A stretch of DNA of 37,657 bases from Actinomadura sp. CNU-125 (GCF_001942465.1 NZ_MKJY01000573.1:1-37657), one strand, 5' to 3'; shown: positions 26,920-35,216, counted from the first letter of the stretch. Notes: generated by a model not told the origin, from the sequence alone. Numbers and translations are program-made.

Positions 26920-27624
26920 GATGCTGAGCAATCTGATCTGGTTCGGCGGGCGGCCGTGCACGCCGCGCTCGCCGAGCCGGTCCGGCTGGCGATGGTGGAC
27001 GCCTTGGCGCTGCAGGACGTCTCGCCGAAGGAGCTCGGCGCGCGCCTCGACCTGCCCTCCAACCTGCTGGCGCATCACCTGGGGGTGCTGGAGCGGGCGG
27101 GCCTGGTGGTCCGGGGCCGCTCGGAGGCCGATCGCCGCCGCAGCTACGTCCGGCTGGTCCCCGAGACGCTGGACGACCTGGTGCCTGCGGCCGTGCGGGG
27201 GCTGGCGCGGCCGTCCCGCGTGGTGTTCGTGTGCACGCACAACTCGGCGCGGTCCCAGCTCGCGGCCGCGCTGTGGGCGCGGCGCAGCCCGGTGCCCGCG
27301 GCGTCGGCGGGGACGCGGCCGAGCCCGCACGTCCATCCCCGGACGGTCGCCACCGCGCGGGCTCACGGGCTCGACCTGCTGACCGGCGGCACCGCGCACG
27401 TCCGGGACGTCTTGGAGCCCGGCGACCTCGTCGTCGCGGTGTGCGACAACGCCCACGAACAGCTGGCCGCCGGAAGGAGCGCGGGCCGGCTGCACTGGTC
27501 GGTTCCCGATCCGGTGCTGGCCGATACCGACGCGGCGTTCGAGGAGGCGCTGGCGCTCATCCGGCACCGCGTCGGGCGGCTCGCCGCGGCCGTGGACACG
27601 GCCGCTGCGGGGAGACCGGCGTGA
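26917..27624 (+). CDS. ArsR-ArsC fusion: HTH repressor joined to LMW-phosphatase-type arsenate reductase
   Basis: A 235-residue protein from ATG 26917. Residues 1-90 form an ArsR-like winged helix (HAALAEPVRLAMVDALALQD, then ARLDLPSNLLAHHLGVLERA). Residues ~100-230 are a low-molecular-weight phosphatase fold: VVFVCTHNSARSQLAAALWA with the catalytic Cys at 106 in the C-x5-R loop, and the general-acid-like HWSVPDPVLADTD at the end. Such fusions are known in mycobacteria and other actinomycetes. The HTH part probably autoregulates through the palindrome on its start codon. The phosphatase part may reduce arsenate or sense it. Its TGA overlaps the next GTG, making the first of three coupled genes. 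Confidence 0.88.
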   Translation: MDAEQSDLVRRAAVHAALAEPVRLAMVDALALQDVSPKELGARLDLPSNLLAHHLGVLERAGLVVRGRSEADRRRSYVRLVPETLDDLVPAAVRGLARPSRVVFVCTHNSARSQLAAALWARRSPVPAASAGTRPSPHVHPRTVATARAHGLDLLTGGTAHVRDVLEPGDLVVAVCDNAHEQLAAGRSAGRLHWSVPDPVLADTDAAFEEALALIRHRVGRLAAAVDTAAAGRPA

Positions 27625-28253
27625 ACAGGACCGGTGAACGGGCGGTGTTCGAGCGGATCGCGGCACGTCTCGCGGCGCGGTTCCACGGGCTCGCCTCCGC
27701 CGAGACGATCGGACGGCTGGTCGCCGATTCCTATGAGCGGCTGCGCGCGACCTCGCGTGTGGACGCCCATCTGGTCGTGCTCGCCGAACGGTTCGCCGCC
27801 GAGCGGCTGACCGCGCTCGCCCAGGCCGAGGGCCGCCGCGGCAAACCGGTGCCGGAGGCGCTGTTCGTCTGCTCCGGGAACGCGGGCCGCTCGCAGATGG
27901 CGGCCGCGCTGGCCGCGGTCCGCGGTGCCGGACGGCTCCACGCCCGCAGTGCGGGGACCGCGCCGGCCGCGGAACTCGAACTCGTCATCGTCGAGGCGAT
28001 GGCGGAGATCGGGGTCGATCTGTCTCCGGAGTTCCCCAAACCGCTGACCGACGAGCTGGTCGCGGCGGCCGATCTCGTGGTGACGCTCGGCTGCGGGGGC
28101 GCATGCCCGGTGCTGCCCGGCATCCGCTACCTCGACTGGACGGTCCCCGACCCCGCCGGACGTCCCCTGACCGAAGTCCGCCGCATCCGCGACGAACTCG
28201 ACCTGCTCGTCACCGACCTGCTCACCACCATCCAGTACAAGGAGAACGCATGA
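27621..28253 (+). CDS. arsC: Arsenate reductase with N-terminal three-helix domain
   Basis: A 210-residue protein. The first ~75 residues are a helical bundle (GLASAETIGRLVADSYERLR, RVDAHLVVLAERFAAERL), the N-terminal extension known from actinobacterial ArsC proteins. Then comes the low-molecular-weight phosphatase fold with ALFVCSGNAGRSQMAAALAA (catalytic Cys84, loop C-x5-R-S). TLGCGGACPVLPGIRYLDW supplies the second Cys pair, and WTVPDPAGRPLTEVRRIRDE is the acid loop. It would reduce arsenate to arsenite with mycothiol or thioredoxin. Its stop overlaps the next start (ATGA). Confidence 0.9.
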   Translation: MNRTGERAVFERIAARLAARFHGLASAETIGRLVADSYERLRATSRVDAHLVVLAERFAAERLTALAQAEGRRGKPVPEALFVCSGNAGRSQMAAALAAVRGAGRLHARSAGTAPAAELELVIVEAMAEIGVDLSPEFPKPLTDELVAAADLVVTLGCGGACPVLPGIRYLDWTVPDPAGRPLTEVRRIRDELDLLVTDLLTTIQYKENA

Positions 28254-28696
28254 CCGAGAGCCCCGCGACCACCGAGACCGGCACCACCGGGACGTCCGGC
28301 AAGCCGAGCGTGCTGTTCGTGTGCGTCCACAACGCCGGACGCTCACAGATGGCCGCCGCCTACCTCACCCACCTGGCCGGGGACGCCGTCGAGGTCCGCT
28401 CCGCCGGGTCCGAACCGGCCGACCGGGTGAACCCGGCCGTGGTGCAGGCGATGGCAGAGGAGGGCATCGACGTCTCCGCCGAAACGCCCAAGGTCCTCAC
28501 GATCGACGCGGTGCGGGCGTCCGACGTGGTCATCACCATGGGCTGCGGCGACACCTGCCCGGTCTTCCCCGGCAAGCGCTACCTCGACTGGAAACTCGAC
28601 GACCCCGCCGGGCAGGGCGTCGAGGCCGTCCGCCCCATCCGCGACGAGATCCGCACCCGGATCGAGGCGCTGATCGGCGAACTGTCCCGCCCCTGA
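28250..28696 (+). CDS. arsC: Arsenate reductase, stand-alone
   Basis: A 148-residue protein with the catalytic loop VLFVCVHNAGRSQMAAAYLT (Cys25 in C-x5-R-S). It also has MGCGDTCPVFPGKRYLDW with the resolving cysteines, and the acid loop WKLDDPAGQGVEAVRPIRDE. It is shorter than its neighbour because it lacks the helical N-terminal domain. Three phosphatase-fold proteins in a row suggest a reductase with separate regulatory or sensory relatives. It is the last gene of the coupled run. About 200 bp of regulatory DNA separate it from pstS. Confidence 0.95.
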   Translation: MTESPATTETGTTGTSGKPSVLFVCVHNAGRSQMAAAYLTHLAGDAVEVRSAGSEPADRVNPAVVQAMAEEGIDVSAETPKVLTIDAVRASDVVITMGCGDTCPVFPGKRYLDWKLDDPAGQGVEAVRPIRDEIRTRIEALIGELSRP

Positions 28697-28751
28697 CATC
28701 CCGCGGAAGGCACTCACGTCCCGGCCGCGCTCCGCCACCTCACAACCGAAC

Positions 28752-28767
28752 ATAGACAGACATCTAT
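28752..28767. promoter_or_regulatory. ATAGAC-type 16-bp palindromic motif, copy 1, upstream of pstS
   Basis: The sequence ATAGACAGACATCTAT has inverted ends (ATAGA/TCTAT) around six bases. Near-identical copies lie at 28807 and 33623. A shared transcription factor site is the simplest reading. Confidence 0.55.
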
Positions 28768-28789
28768 TTTATGTCTCAAGTCACACCTG

Positions 28790-28811
28790 GTTCGCCCGGT
28801 GTTCACATAGG
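28790..28811 (+). promoter_or_regulatory. PHO-box-like pair of 11-bp direct repeats upstream of pstS
   Basis: GTTCGCCCGGT (28790-28800) is followed directly by GTTCACATAGG (28801-28811). This is the layout of PhoP-binding PHO boxes in actinomycetes (GTTCAC-type 11-mers in tandem), and it lies where phosphate starvation control of pstS is expected. Confidence 0.6.
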
Positions 28812-28822
28812 CGGACTTCTAT
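28807..28822. promoter_or_regulatory. ATAGAC-type 16-bp motif, copy 2, overlapping the PHO-box-like repeats
   Basis: ATAGGCGGACTTCTAT matches copy 1 in 12 of 16 positions, including the ends. It overlaps the second PHO-box repeat and abuts a TATATA that could be the -10 element, so a protein bound here would compete with PhoP or with RNA polymerase. Confidence 0.45.
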
Positions 28823-28897
28823 ATACGCGGGTGCCAACCGGTACCGCCGAGTCCGGCCCGCCGAGTGAGGGCCGAAAGTGAACAAAGGACGACGGAC

Positions 28898-29884
28898 GTG
28901 ACCAACTCGATGCGTGTTCCCGTGCGCGGCTGGATGCGGGGCGCGACGGTCATCGCGAGTGCGGCCGGGCTGGCCGGGACGCTCGCCGCCTGCGGGGGCG
29001 GCTCGGACGACGGGGGCTCCGGCGGGGACCTGTCGGGCACGGTGAAGGTGGACGGTTCGAGCACGGTGGCGCCGCTGAGCACGGTGGCCTCGGAACTGTT
29101 CACCGAGAAGTACGGGCGGGTGCAGATCCCGGTGGGAACCTCGGGCACCGGCGGCGGGTTCGAGAAATTCTGCCGGGGCGAGACCGACATCTCCGGCGCC
29201 TCCCGTCCGATCAAGGACGAGGAGAAGCAGGCGTGCGCCTCCGGCGGCGTCAAGTATGAGGAGTTCGCGGTCGCCAATGACGCGCTGACCGTGGTGGTGC
29301 ACAAGGACAACACCTGGGCCAAGTGCCTGACCGTCAAACAGCTCAAGAAGATCTGGGCGCCCGGCTCGAAGGTGAACAACTGGAACCAGGTCGACCCTCA
29401 GTTCCCCAACGAGCCGCTGAAGCTGTTCGGGGCGGGCACCGACTCGGGCACCTTCGACTACTTCACCGAAGTGATCAACGGTGAGGAGGGCTCGAGCCGT
29501 ACCGACTACCAGCCCAGCGAGGACGACAACGTCACCGTGCAAGGGGTGTCGGGCTCCAAGGGCGGTATGGGCTACTTCGGGTACTCCTACTTCGAAGAGA
29601 ACGCCGACAAGCTGAAGGCCGTCGAGATCGACGGCGGCGACGGGTGCGTGGCGCCCAGCCTGCAGACCGCACAGGACGGGACCTACAAGCCGCTGTCGCG
29701 GCCGCTGTTCATCTACCCGTCCGCCAAGGCGCTGCAGCGGTCCGAGGTCGAGGCGTTCGTTGAGTACTTCGTCGACAAGCACGCCGAGATCGCCCAGCAG
29801 GCCAAGTTCATCCCGCTCAATCCCGCCCAGGAAGCCGAACTGAAGAAGGACCTGGAGGCCCTCAAGAGCCAGGCCGGCGAATGA
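28898..29884 (+). CDS. pstS: Phosphate ABC transporter, phosphate-binding lipoprotein
   Basis: A 328-residue lipoprotein from the GTG at 28898, with AAAGGAC upstream. The signal has TVIASAAGLAGTLAAC, a lipobox whose Cys32 would be lipidated, placing it on the outer face of the membrane. The mature part shows the PstS phosphate-site pattern: VKVDGSSTVAPLSTV, then GTSGTGGGFEKFCRGETDIS, ASRPIKDEE, and GAGTDSGTFDYFTEV. It captures phosphate for PstCAB. The stop overlaps pstC by four bases. Arsenate is a known rival ligand of PstS, which fits the arsC neighbours. Two ATAGAC motifs and a PHO-box-like pair lie upstream. Confidence 0.95.
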   Translation: MTNSMRVPVRGWMRGATVIASAAGLAGTLAACGGGSDDGGSGGDLSGTVKVDGSSTVAPLSTVASELFTEKYGRVQIPVGTSGTGGGFEKFCRGETDISGASRPIKDEEKQACASGGVKYEEFAVANDALTVVVHKDNTWAKCLTVKQLKKIWAPGSKVNNWNQVDPQFPNEPLKLFGAGTDSGTFDYFTEVINGEEGSSRTDYQPSEDDNVTVQGVSGSKGGMGYFGYSYFEENADKLKAVEIDGGDGCVAPSLQTAQDGTYKPLSRPLFIYPSAKALQRSEVEAFVEYFVDKHAEIAQQAKFIPLNPAQEAELKKDLEALKSQAGE

Positions 29885-30828
29885 CGGCGTCCACCCCGGC
29901 ACCGCCGACCGCAGGGGCCCCGGCGCCTCTGCGGCGGCGGCGCCCCCGCTACGGCGAAGCGGTCATCAAGGGGATGCTGCTGGTGGCGGCGCTGGTGTCG
30001 GTCGCCACCACGATCGGCATCATCGTCTCGCTGCTGCCGCCGACGCTGCGGTTCTTCGAACGTGTCGGCGTCTGGGACTTCCTGTCGGGCACCACATGGA
30101 GCGCGCTGTTCGAGCCGCCGTCCTACGGCGTCCTGCCGCTGCTCGGAGCGACCCTGCTCATCACGGCCATCGCGATCGTGGTGGCCGTCCCGCTGGGGCT
30201 GGCGGCGGCGATCTACCTGTCCGAGTACGCCCACCCCCGCACCCGGAAGATCTTCAAGCCGGTGCTGGAGGTGCTCGCGGGCATTCCCACGGTCGTCTAC
30301 GGGTTCTTCGCGCTGGCCGCCCTCACCCCGCTGCTGCAGGACCACTGGCCGTTCGGCGACGGCCCGGAGGTGTTCAACGCGCTGTCGGCGGGCCTGGTGA
30401 TGGGCGTGATGATCATCCCGACCGTGGCGTCGCTGTCGGAGGACGCCATGGCCGCGGTCCCGCACTCGCTCCGCCAGGGCGCCTACGCGCTGGGGTCCAC
30501 CAAGCGGATCGTGGCGGTCCGGGTGGTGCTGCCCGCCGCGCTGTCGGGCATCGTCGCCGCCGTCGTGCTGGCGATCTCCCGCGCGGTCGGCGAGACGATG
30601 ATCGTGGCGATCGCCTCGGGCAACCGCGCCAACCTGAGCTGGAACCCCCTGGAGGGGATGCAGACCATGACCGGCTACATCGCCCAGGCCGGTGAGGGCG
30701 ACCTGCCGACCGCCTCGTTCGACTACACCACGATCTTCGCCGTCGGGCTGCTGCTGTTCCTGCTCACCTTCGTGATGAACGCCCTCAGCATCCGCCTGGT
30801 CCGCAAGTACCGCGAGGTGTACGAATGA
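29881..30828 (+). CDS. pstC: Phosphate ABC transporter permease PstC
   Basis: A 315-residue membrane protein starting at an ATG that overlaps the pstS stop. Six helices are evident, with VIKGMLLVAALVSVATTIGI first. The cytoplasmic coupling loop is ALGSTKRIVAVRVVLPAALS, preceded by EVLAGIPTVVYGFFALAALT, the PstC signature, and followed by AISRAVGETMIVAIASGN. With PstA it forms the channel of the importer. Its TGA overlaps the pstA start. Confidence 0.96.
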   Translation: MTASTPAPPTAGAPAPLRRRRPRYGEAVIKGMLLVAALVSVATTIGIIVSLLPPTLRFFERVGVWDFLSGTTWSALFEPPSYGVLPLLGATLLITAIAIVVAVPLGLAAAIYLSEYAHPRTRKIFKPVLEVLAGIPTVVYGFFALAALTPLLQDHWPFGDGPEVFNALSAGLVMGVMIIPTVASLSEDAMAAVPHSLRQGAYALGSTKRIVAVRVVLPAALSGIVAAVVLAISRAVGETMIVAIASGNRANLSWNPLEGMQTMTGYIAQAGEGDLPTASFDYTTIFAVGLLLFLLTFVMNALSIRLVRKYREVYE

Positions 30829-31724
30829 GCGCTGTCGAAGCGGAGCTGGAACGCCCCGTCGAGCACGGCCTGGAGGGGCGGCGCCGCCTGCTGGAGCCTG
30901 TGTTCCGCATCGCGCTGTTCACCAGCCTGGCGATCGCGGTGGCGTTCTTGGCCGTCCTGCTCGCCTACGTCCTGCACGAGGGCTGGGGCCGGCTGGACTC
31001 GCGACTGTGGACCAACTTCCCCTCCAAGCTGCATCCGGAGCGGGCGGGTGCGCAGTCGGCCATCATCGGCACCGTGTACGTGGTCGGCCTGACCGGCCTG
31101 TTCGTCGCGTGCCCAATCGGGGTGATGACGGCGCTGTACCTGGAGGAGTACGCCCGGCGGGACCGCTGGTACAACCGGCTGATCGAGCTGAACATCCAGA
31201 ACCTGGCGGCGGTCCCCTCGATCGTCTACGGCATCCTCGGTCTGGGCATCATCGCCCGCGGCCTCGGGTTCGGGCGGACGCTGCTGGCGGCGTCGCTCAC
31301 GCTGTCGCTGCTGGTACTGCCGGTCGTGATCATCGCGGCACGGGAGGCCGTCCGCGCCGTGCCCGGCTCGATCCGGCAAGGTTCTCTGGCCCTCGGGGCC
31401 ACCCAGTGGCAGACGATCTGGCGGCAGGTGCTGCCCGCCGCCGTCCCCGGCATCGCCACCGGCGTCATCCTCGCCCTGTCGCGCGCGATCGGCGAGGCGG
31501 CACCGCTGCTGCTGCTCGGCGCCGTCGCCCACATCACCTTCAACCCCGAGAGCGTCAACGACGCCTACACCGTCCTGCCGATCCAGATCTTCAACTGGGT
31601 CAAGCAGCCCGAAGCCGAGTTCCACACCCTCGCCTCGGCCGCCATCGTCGTCCTGCTGGCCATCCTGCTGACCATGAACTCGGTCGCGGTCTGGCTGCGC
31701 AACCGCTTCGAGAAGCGCTGGTGA
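30825..31724 (+). CDS. pstA: Phosphate ABC transporter permease PstA
   Basis: A 299-residue membrane protein beginning at an ATG that overlaps the pstC stop. It has VFRIALFTSLAIAVAFLAVL, the PstA landmark NIQNLAAVPSIVYGILGLGI, the EAA-type loop ALGATQWQTIWRQVLPAAVP, and ALSRAIGEAAPLLLLGAVA. The end (AVWLRNRFEKRW) is normal. It pairs with PstC. The stop overlaps the GTG of pstB. Confidence 0.96.
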   Translation: MSAVEAELERPVEHGLEGRRRLLEPVFRIALFTSLAIAVAFLAVLLAYVLHEGWGRLDSRLWTNFPSKLHPERAGAQSAIIGTVYVVGLTGLFVACPIGVMTALYLEEYARRDRWYNRLIELNIQNLAAVPSIVYGILGLGIIARGLGFGRTLLAASLTLSLLVLPVVIIAAREAVRAVPGSIRQGSLALGATQWQTIWRQVLPAAVPGIATGVILALSRAIGEAAPLLLLGAVAHITFNPESVNDAYTVLPIQIFNWVKQPEAEFHTLASAAIVVLLAILLTMNSVAVWLRNRFEKRW

Positions 31725-32697
31725 ACGCCGACATGAGCCCGACCACTCCCGGAGCCCCCATGACCGAGACCACCCGATCCGCCGGCACCCAAGCCACCAA
31801 CAACCAGCCGGTGGCACCTGTGACCGGCCCGGCGACCGGCGGGATGGGCGCCCCGCGCAGCGGCCACCCCTCCACCGGCCGGACGGTGCACCGCGACGCG
31901 CGCCGCGAAGCCCCCGACCTGTCCGACCCCGTCTTCGAACTCGCCGACCTCAGCGTCTCCTACGGCGGCTACCAGGCCGTCCGCGACGTCACCATGACCA
32001 TCGGACGCCGCCAGATCACCGCCATGATCGGCCCGTCCGGGTGTGGCAAGAGCACGGTCCTGCGCTGCTTCAACCGGATGAACGACCTCATCCCCGGCAC
32101 CCGCGTCACCGGCAAGATCGCCTACCACGGCCAGGATCTGTACGCCGACGACGTCGACCCGATCGAGGTGCGCCGCCGCATCGGCATGGTCTTCCAGAAG
32201 CCCAACCCGTTCCCCAAGTCGATCTACGACAACATCGCCTACGGCCCCCGTGTCAACGCGTCCGCAAGGGCCTGGGCGACATCGTCGAGGAGGCCCTCAC
32301 CGGCGCCGCGCTGTGGGACGAGGTCAAGGACAAGCTCAAGGACAGCGCCCTGGCCCTGTCGGGCGGGCAGCAGCAGCGGCTGTGCATCGCCCGCACCATC
32401 GCCGTCAAGCCCGAGGTCATCTTGATGGACGAGCCGTGCTCGGCGCTCGACCCCATCGCCACCGCCAAGATCGAAGACCTCATGCACCAGCTCGCCGCGT
32501 CGTTCACGATCGTGATCGTCACCCACAACATGCAGCAGGCCGCCCGGATCTCCGACCGCACCGCGTTCCTCACCGCCGACGTCGACGAGGCCGGCGAGCG
32601 GCACGGCCGGCTGGTGGAGTACGACGAGACCACCACGATCTTCACCACGCCCGCGGACAAGCGCACCGAGGCCTACATCACCGGCAGATTCGGCTGA
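31721..32697 (+). CDS. pstB: Phosphate ABC transporter ATPase PstB (frameshift bridged)
   Basis: GTG 31721 overlaps the pstA stop; ATG 31733 is an alternative. A ~60-residue Pro/Thr-rich tail precedes the ATPase, longer than usual. The ATPase has Walker A GPSGCGKSTVLRCFNRMND, then MVFQKPNPFPKSIYDNIAYG. Near 32258 one G is missing (AACGGCGTC read as AACGCGTC) in the very conserved RVNGVRK segment. The second frame then supplies ALSGGQQQRLCIARTIAVKP, the Walker B ILMDEPCSALDPIA and the H-loop IVIVTHNMQQAARISDR. It energises phosphate uptake. As pstB completes an otherwise perfect operon, I think the shift is a sequence error. Confidence 0.88.
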
Positions 32698-32726
32698 CCC
32701 CGCCGGAACTCAGGAGGCTCACGGAC

Positions 32727-33521
32727 GTGAACGACCAAGCCGCCGCCGCGGCTGCCTCTTCTGCTCCCACGCCCGGGCCGCCCGCCCGGCACCTTCCGGC
32801 CGGGCCCGCGCCTCTCACGGCCGTGTCCACCGCGGCCGAACGGGCGCATGTTCCGCTGCTGCTGGTGGCCGATCCCGACGCGGGCCTCGGCCACGAACTC
32901 GTCCTCGCCCTGGCCGCCAAAGGAGTCGAGACGACCGTGTGCACCGACGGCGCCCAAGCCCTGCTGCGCACCGGCGCGCTGCATCCCGACCTCATCCTCA
33001 TCAGCGCCGGCATCCCCGTCGTCGACGCCGTCACCTTCGTCACCGCCGTCCGCGGCAGCCTGTCCACGCCCATCATCCTGGGCGTCGGGGCGGGCGACGC
33101 CGACCGCGCCGTCGAGGCCCTGGCCTCGGGCGCCAACCTCTGCGTCGCCCGCCCCTACCGGCTCCCCGAGCTGCTTCCCCTCATCACCGGGATCCGCGAC
33201 GACACCGCCGTGACCGGCACCCCTGTCCTGACGTGCGGCTCGATCGAACTGGACCCCACCGCCCACGTGGTGCGCGTCGGCGGACGCATCGTCGCGATGC
33301 CGCTGCGGGAGTTCGAACTGCTGCACTACCTGATGCTCAACGCCGACCGCGTCGTCGACCGCCGCCAGATCCAGCACCACGTCTGGCGCACCGACAAGGT
33401 CCGCACCAACACCATCAACGTCCACATCCGCCGCCTGCGCGAAAAGCTCGGCGACGACCCCGAGAACCCCACGATCATCCTCACCGTCCGCGGCATCGGC
33501 TACCGCCTCACCCGTCCCTGA
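32727..33521 (+). CDS. OmpR/PhoB-like DNA-binding protein with a degenerate receiver domain
   Basis: A 264-residue protein from GTG 32727 with CAGGAGG nine bases upstream. After ~40 disordered residues comes a receiver-like domain (VPLLLVADPDAGLGHELVLA to LCVARPYRLPELLP). It keeps acidic residues at 49 and 51. The phosphoacceptor Asp is Ser93 (HPDLILISAGIP), the conserved Thr/Ser is replaced near Val120, and the conserved Lys is Arg142. The C-terminal winged helix is intact: PLREFELLHYLMLNADRVVD, then NTINVHIRRLREKLGDDPEN and VRGIGYRL. No histidine kinase is nearby, so regulation is probably independent of phosphorylation. It likely controls the pst/phoX genes around it. Confidence 0.88.
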   Translation: MNDQAAAAAASSAPTPGPPARHLPAGPAPLTAVSTAAERAHVPLLLVADPDAGLGHELVLALAAKGVETTVCTDGAQALLRTGALHPDLILISAGIPVVDAVTFVTAVRGSLSTPIILGVGAGDADRAVEALASGANLCVARPYRLPELLPLITGIRDDTAVTGTPVLTCGSIELDPTAHVVRVGGRIVAMPLREFELLHYLMLNADRVVDRRQIQHHVWRTDKVRTNTINVHIRRLREKLGDDPENPTIILTVRGIGYRLTRP

Positions 33522-33622
33522 CCCCGTCCACCGGGTCGATGCCGGTGCATCCGCCGCCCCGTCCGGCAAGGCGTTCACCCGCCGGGTGGGCACCGGTCAT
33601 CCACGGGCCACGCGACCGAGAC

Positions 33623-33638
33623 ATAGACGTCCATCTAT
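33623..33638. promoter_or_regulatory. ATAGAC-type 16-bp motif, copy 3, upstream of phoX
   Basis: ATAGACGTCCATCTAT extends to a perfect CATAGA/TCTATG inverted repeat. It lies 51 bases before the phoX start and matches copy 1 in 13 of 16 positions. It is the cleanest copy of the three. Confidence 0.6.
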
Positions 33639-33689
33639 GAACAGCATGATCTACCTGTCGCGTACAGCAATCCGAAGGGAACAGCGGCG

Positions 33690-35216
33690 ATGACACAAAT
33701 CGATCGCAGGCGGTTCTTGACCACTGCAGGCGGAACCATGGCCGCAGGGGTGGCAATGCAGACTCTCGGTTCCCATGCGGCGTGGGCGACGGCGGGGCGT
33801 CCGCGCCGCCGTCGCGACCGCGACGGCTACGGGCCGCTGTGCCGCGCCCGCGCCGCCAGCACCGGCGAAGAGCTCCTGGCGCTTCCCGCGGGCTTCACCT
33901 ACACCGTGTTCGGGCTCACCGGGACCACGATGAGCGACGGGCAAGCCACCCCCATCGCCCACGACGGGATGGCCGCGTTCCCCAGCCCGCGCCGCGGTGC
34001 CGTCCGCCTCATCCGCAACCACGAGGTGCGCACCGGCCCGGGCAGCCCCACCGGCCGTGTCCATGTCCCCGGCTCGGACCGCTACGACGAGCAGGGCGTC
34101 GCCGGCACCACCACCCTGGACGTCGACCCGCGCACCGGCCGGGTCCTGGAGCACTTCGTCAGCCTCAACGGCACCACCACCAACTGCGCCGGCGGCGTCA
34201 TGTACGGCGGCCGAGGCTGGCTGAGCTGCGAAGAGACCACGGCCGGTCCCCGGCAGGGATGGCAGCGCAAGCACGGCTACGTCTTCGAAGTGCCGCTGCA
34301 CGGCCCCGGTCCCGGGCGTCCCGCCGCCTCCCGGCCGATCACCGCGATGGGCCGCTTCTCCCACGAGGCCGTCGCCGTCGACCCTCGCACCGGATACGTC
34401 TACGAGACCGAAGACGACTCCGGCAAGCCCAACGGCTTCTACCGCTACCGCCCCCGCAATCCCCGCGACCTCGCCGGCGGCGGCGTCCTGGAAATGCTCA
34501 AGATCACCGGACGGCCCGGGTACGACACCCGCGAAGGGCAGCGCATGGGCGCCCGGCTGCCGGTCGAATGGGTCCGCATCGACGACCCCGACCCCGACCT
34601 GGAGAACGGCGCGGCCACCTGCACGCAGCAGGGCCTGGCCTCAGGCGGCGCCCAGTTCAACCGCCTGGAAGGCTGCTGGTACGGCGACGGCGGCATCTAC
34701 TTCAACTCCACCAGCGGCGGCGACGCCAAGAACGGCGACTCGCCGGGCGCCGACGGCTACCGCGAAGGCTACGGCCAGGTCTGGCGCTACATTCCCGGCC
34801 GCCGCCGCGACCGCGACCACGGCGGCCGGGGGCCGCACCGCTGGGACCGGGACGGCGGAACCCTGGAACTCGTCTACGAATCCCCCGGACGCAAGGTCCT
34901 CGATTCCCCCGACAACCTCACCTTCACCCCGCGCGGCGGCATCATCCTGTGCGAGGACGACGCCTCGTCCGCCGACGCCGACCCCCACCCGCTCGCCCCC
35001 GGCCTCGACAACGTCAACCGGCTCATCGGCCTGGACCCCGGCGGCGCCCCCTTCGAGTTCGCCGTCAACATCACCGACGACAGCGAGTTCGCCGGCGCCT
35101 GCTTCAGCCCCGACGGCTCGGTCCTGTTCGCCAACACCCTCGGCTCCACCACCGACCTGACCCCGCCCGGACGCACCTACGCCATCCGCGGCCCCTGGCG
35201 CCGAGGCCCCCTGTAG
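33690..35216 (+). CDS. phoX: PhoX-family alkaline phosphatase (DUF839), Tat-exported
   Basis: A 508-residue protein from ATG 33690 with GGGAACAG upstream. The N-terminus IDRRRFLTTAGGTMAAGVAM is a twin-arginine signal for folded export. Family landmarks follow: AHDGMAAFPSPRRGAVRLIR-NHE, LNGTTTNCAGGVMYGGRGWL then SCEET, FSHEAVAVDPRTGYVYETED, and ILCEDD. These supply the metal ligands (iron and calcium in studied PhoX enzymes). It would release phosphate from organic esters outside the cell, feeding PstSCAB. An ATAGAC motif lies in its promoter. Confidence 0.93.
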   Translation: MTQIDRRRFLTTAGGTMAAGVAMQTLGSHAAWATAGRPRRRRDRDGYGPLCRARAASTGEELLALPAGFTYTVFGLTGTTMSDGQATPIAHDGMAAFPSPRRGAVRLIRNHEVRTGPGSPTGRVHVPGSDRYDEQGVAGTTTLDVDPRTGRVLEHFVSLNGTTTNCAGGVMYGGRGWLSCEETTAGPRQGWQRKHGYVFEVPLHGPGPGRPAASRPITAMGRFSHEAVAVDPRTGYVYETEDDSGKPNGFYRYRPRNPRDLAGGGVLEMLKITGRPGYDTREGQRMGARLPVEWVRIDDPDPDLENGAATCTQQGLASGGAQFNRLEGCWYGDGGIYFNSTSGGDAKNGDSPGADGYREGYGQVWRYIPGRRRDRDHGGRGPHRWDRDGGTLELVYESPGRKVLDSPDNLTFTPRGGIILCEDDASSADADPHPLAPGLDNVNRLIGLDPGGAPFEFAVNITDDSEFAGACFSPDGSVLFANTLGSTTDLTPPGRTYAIRGPWRRGPL

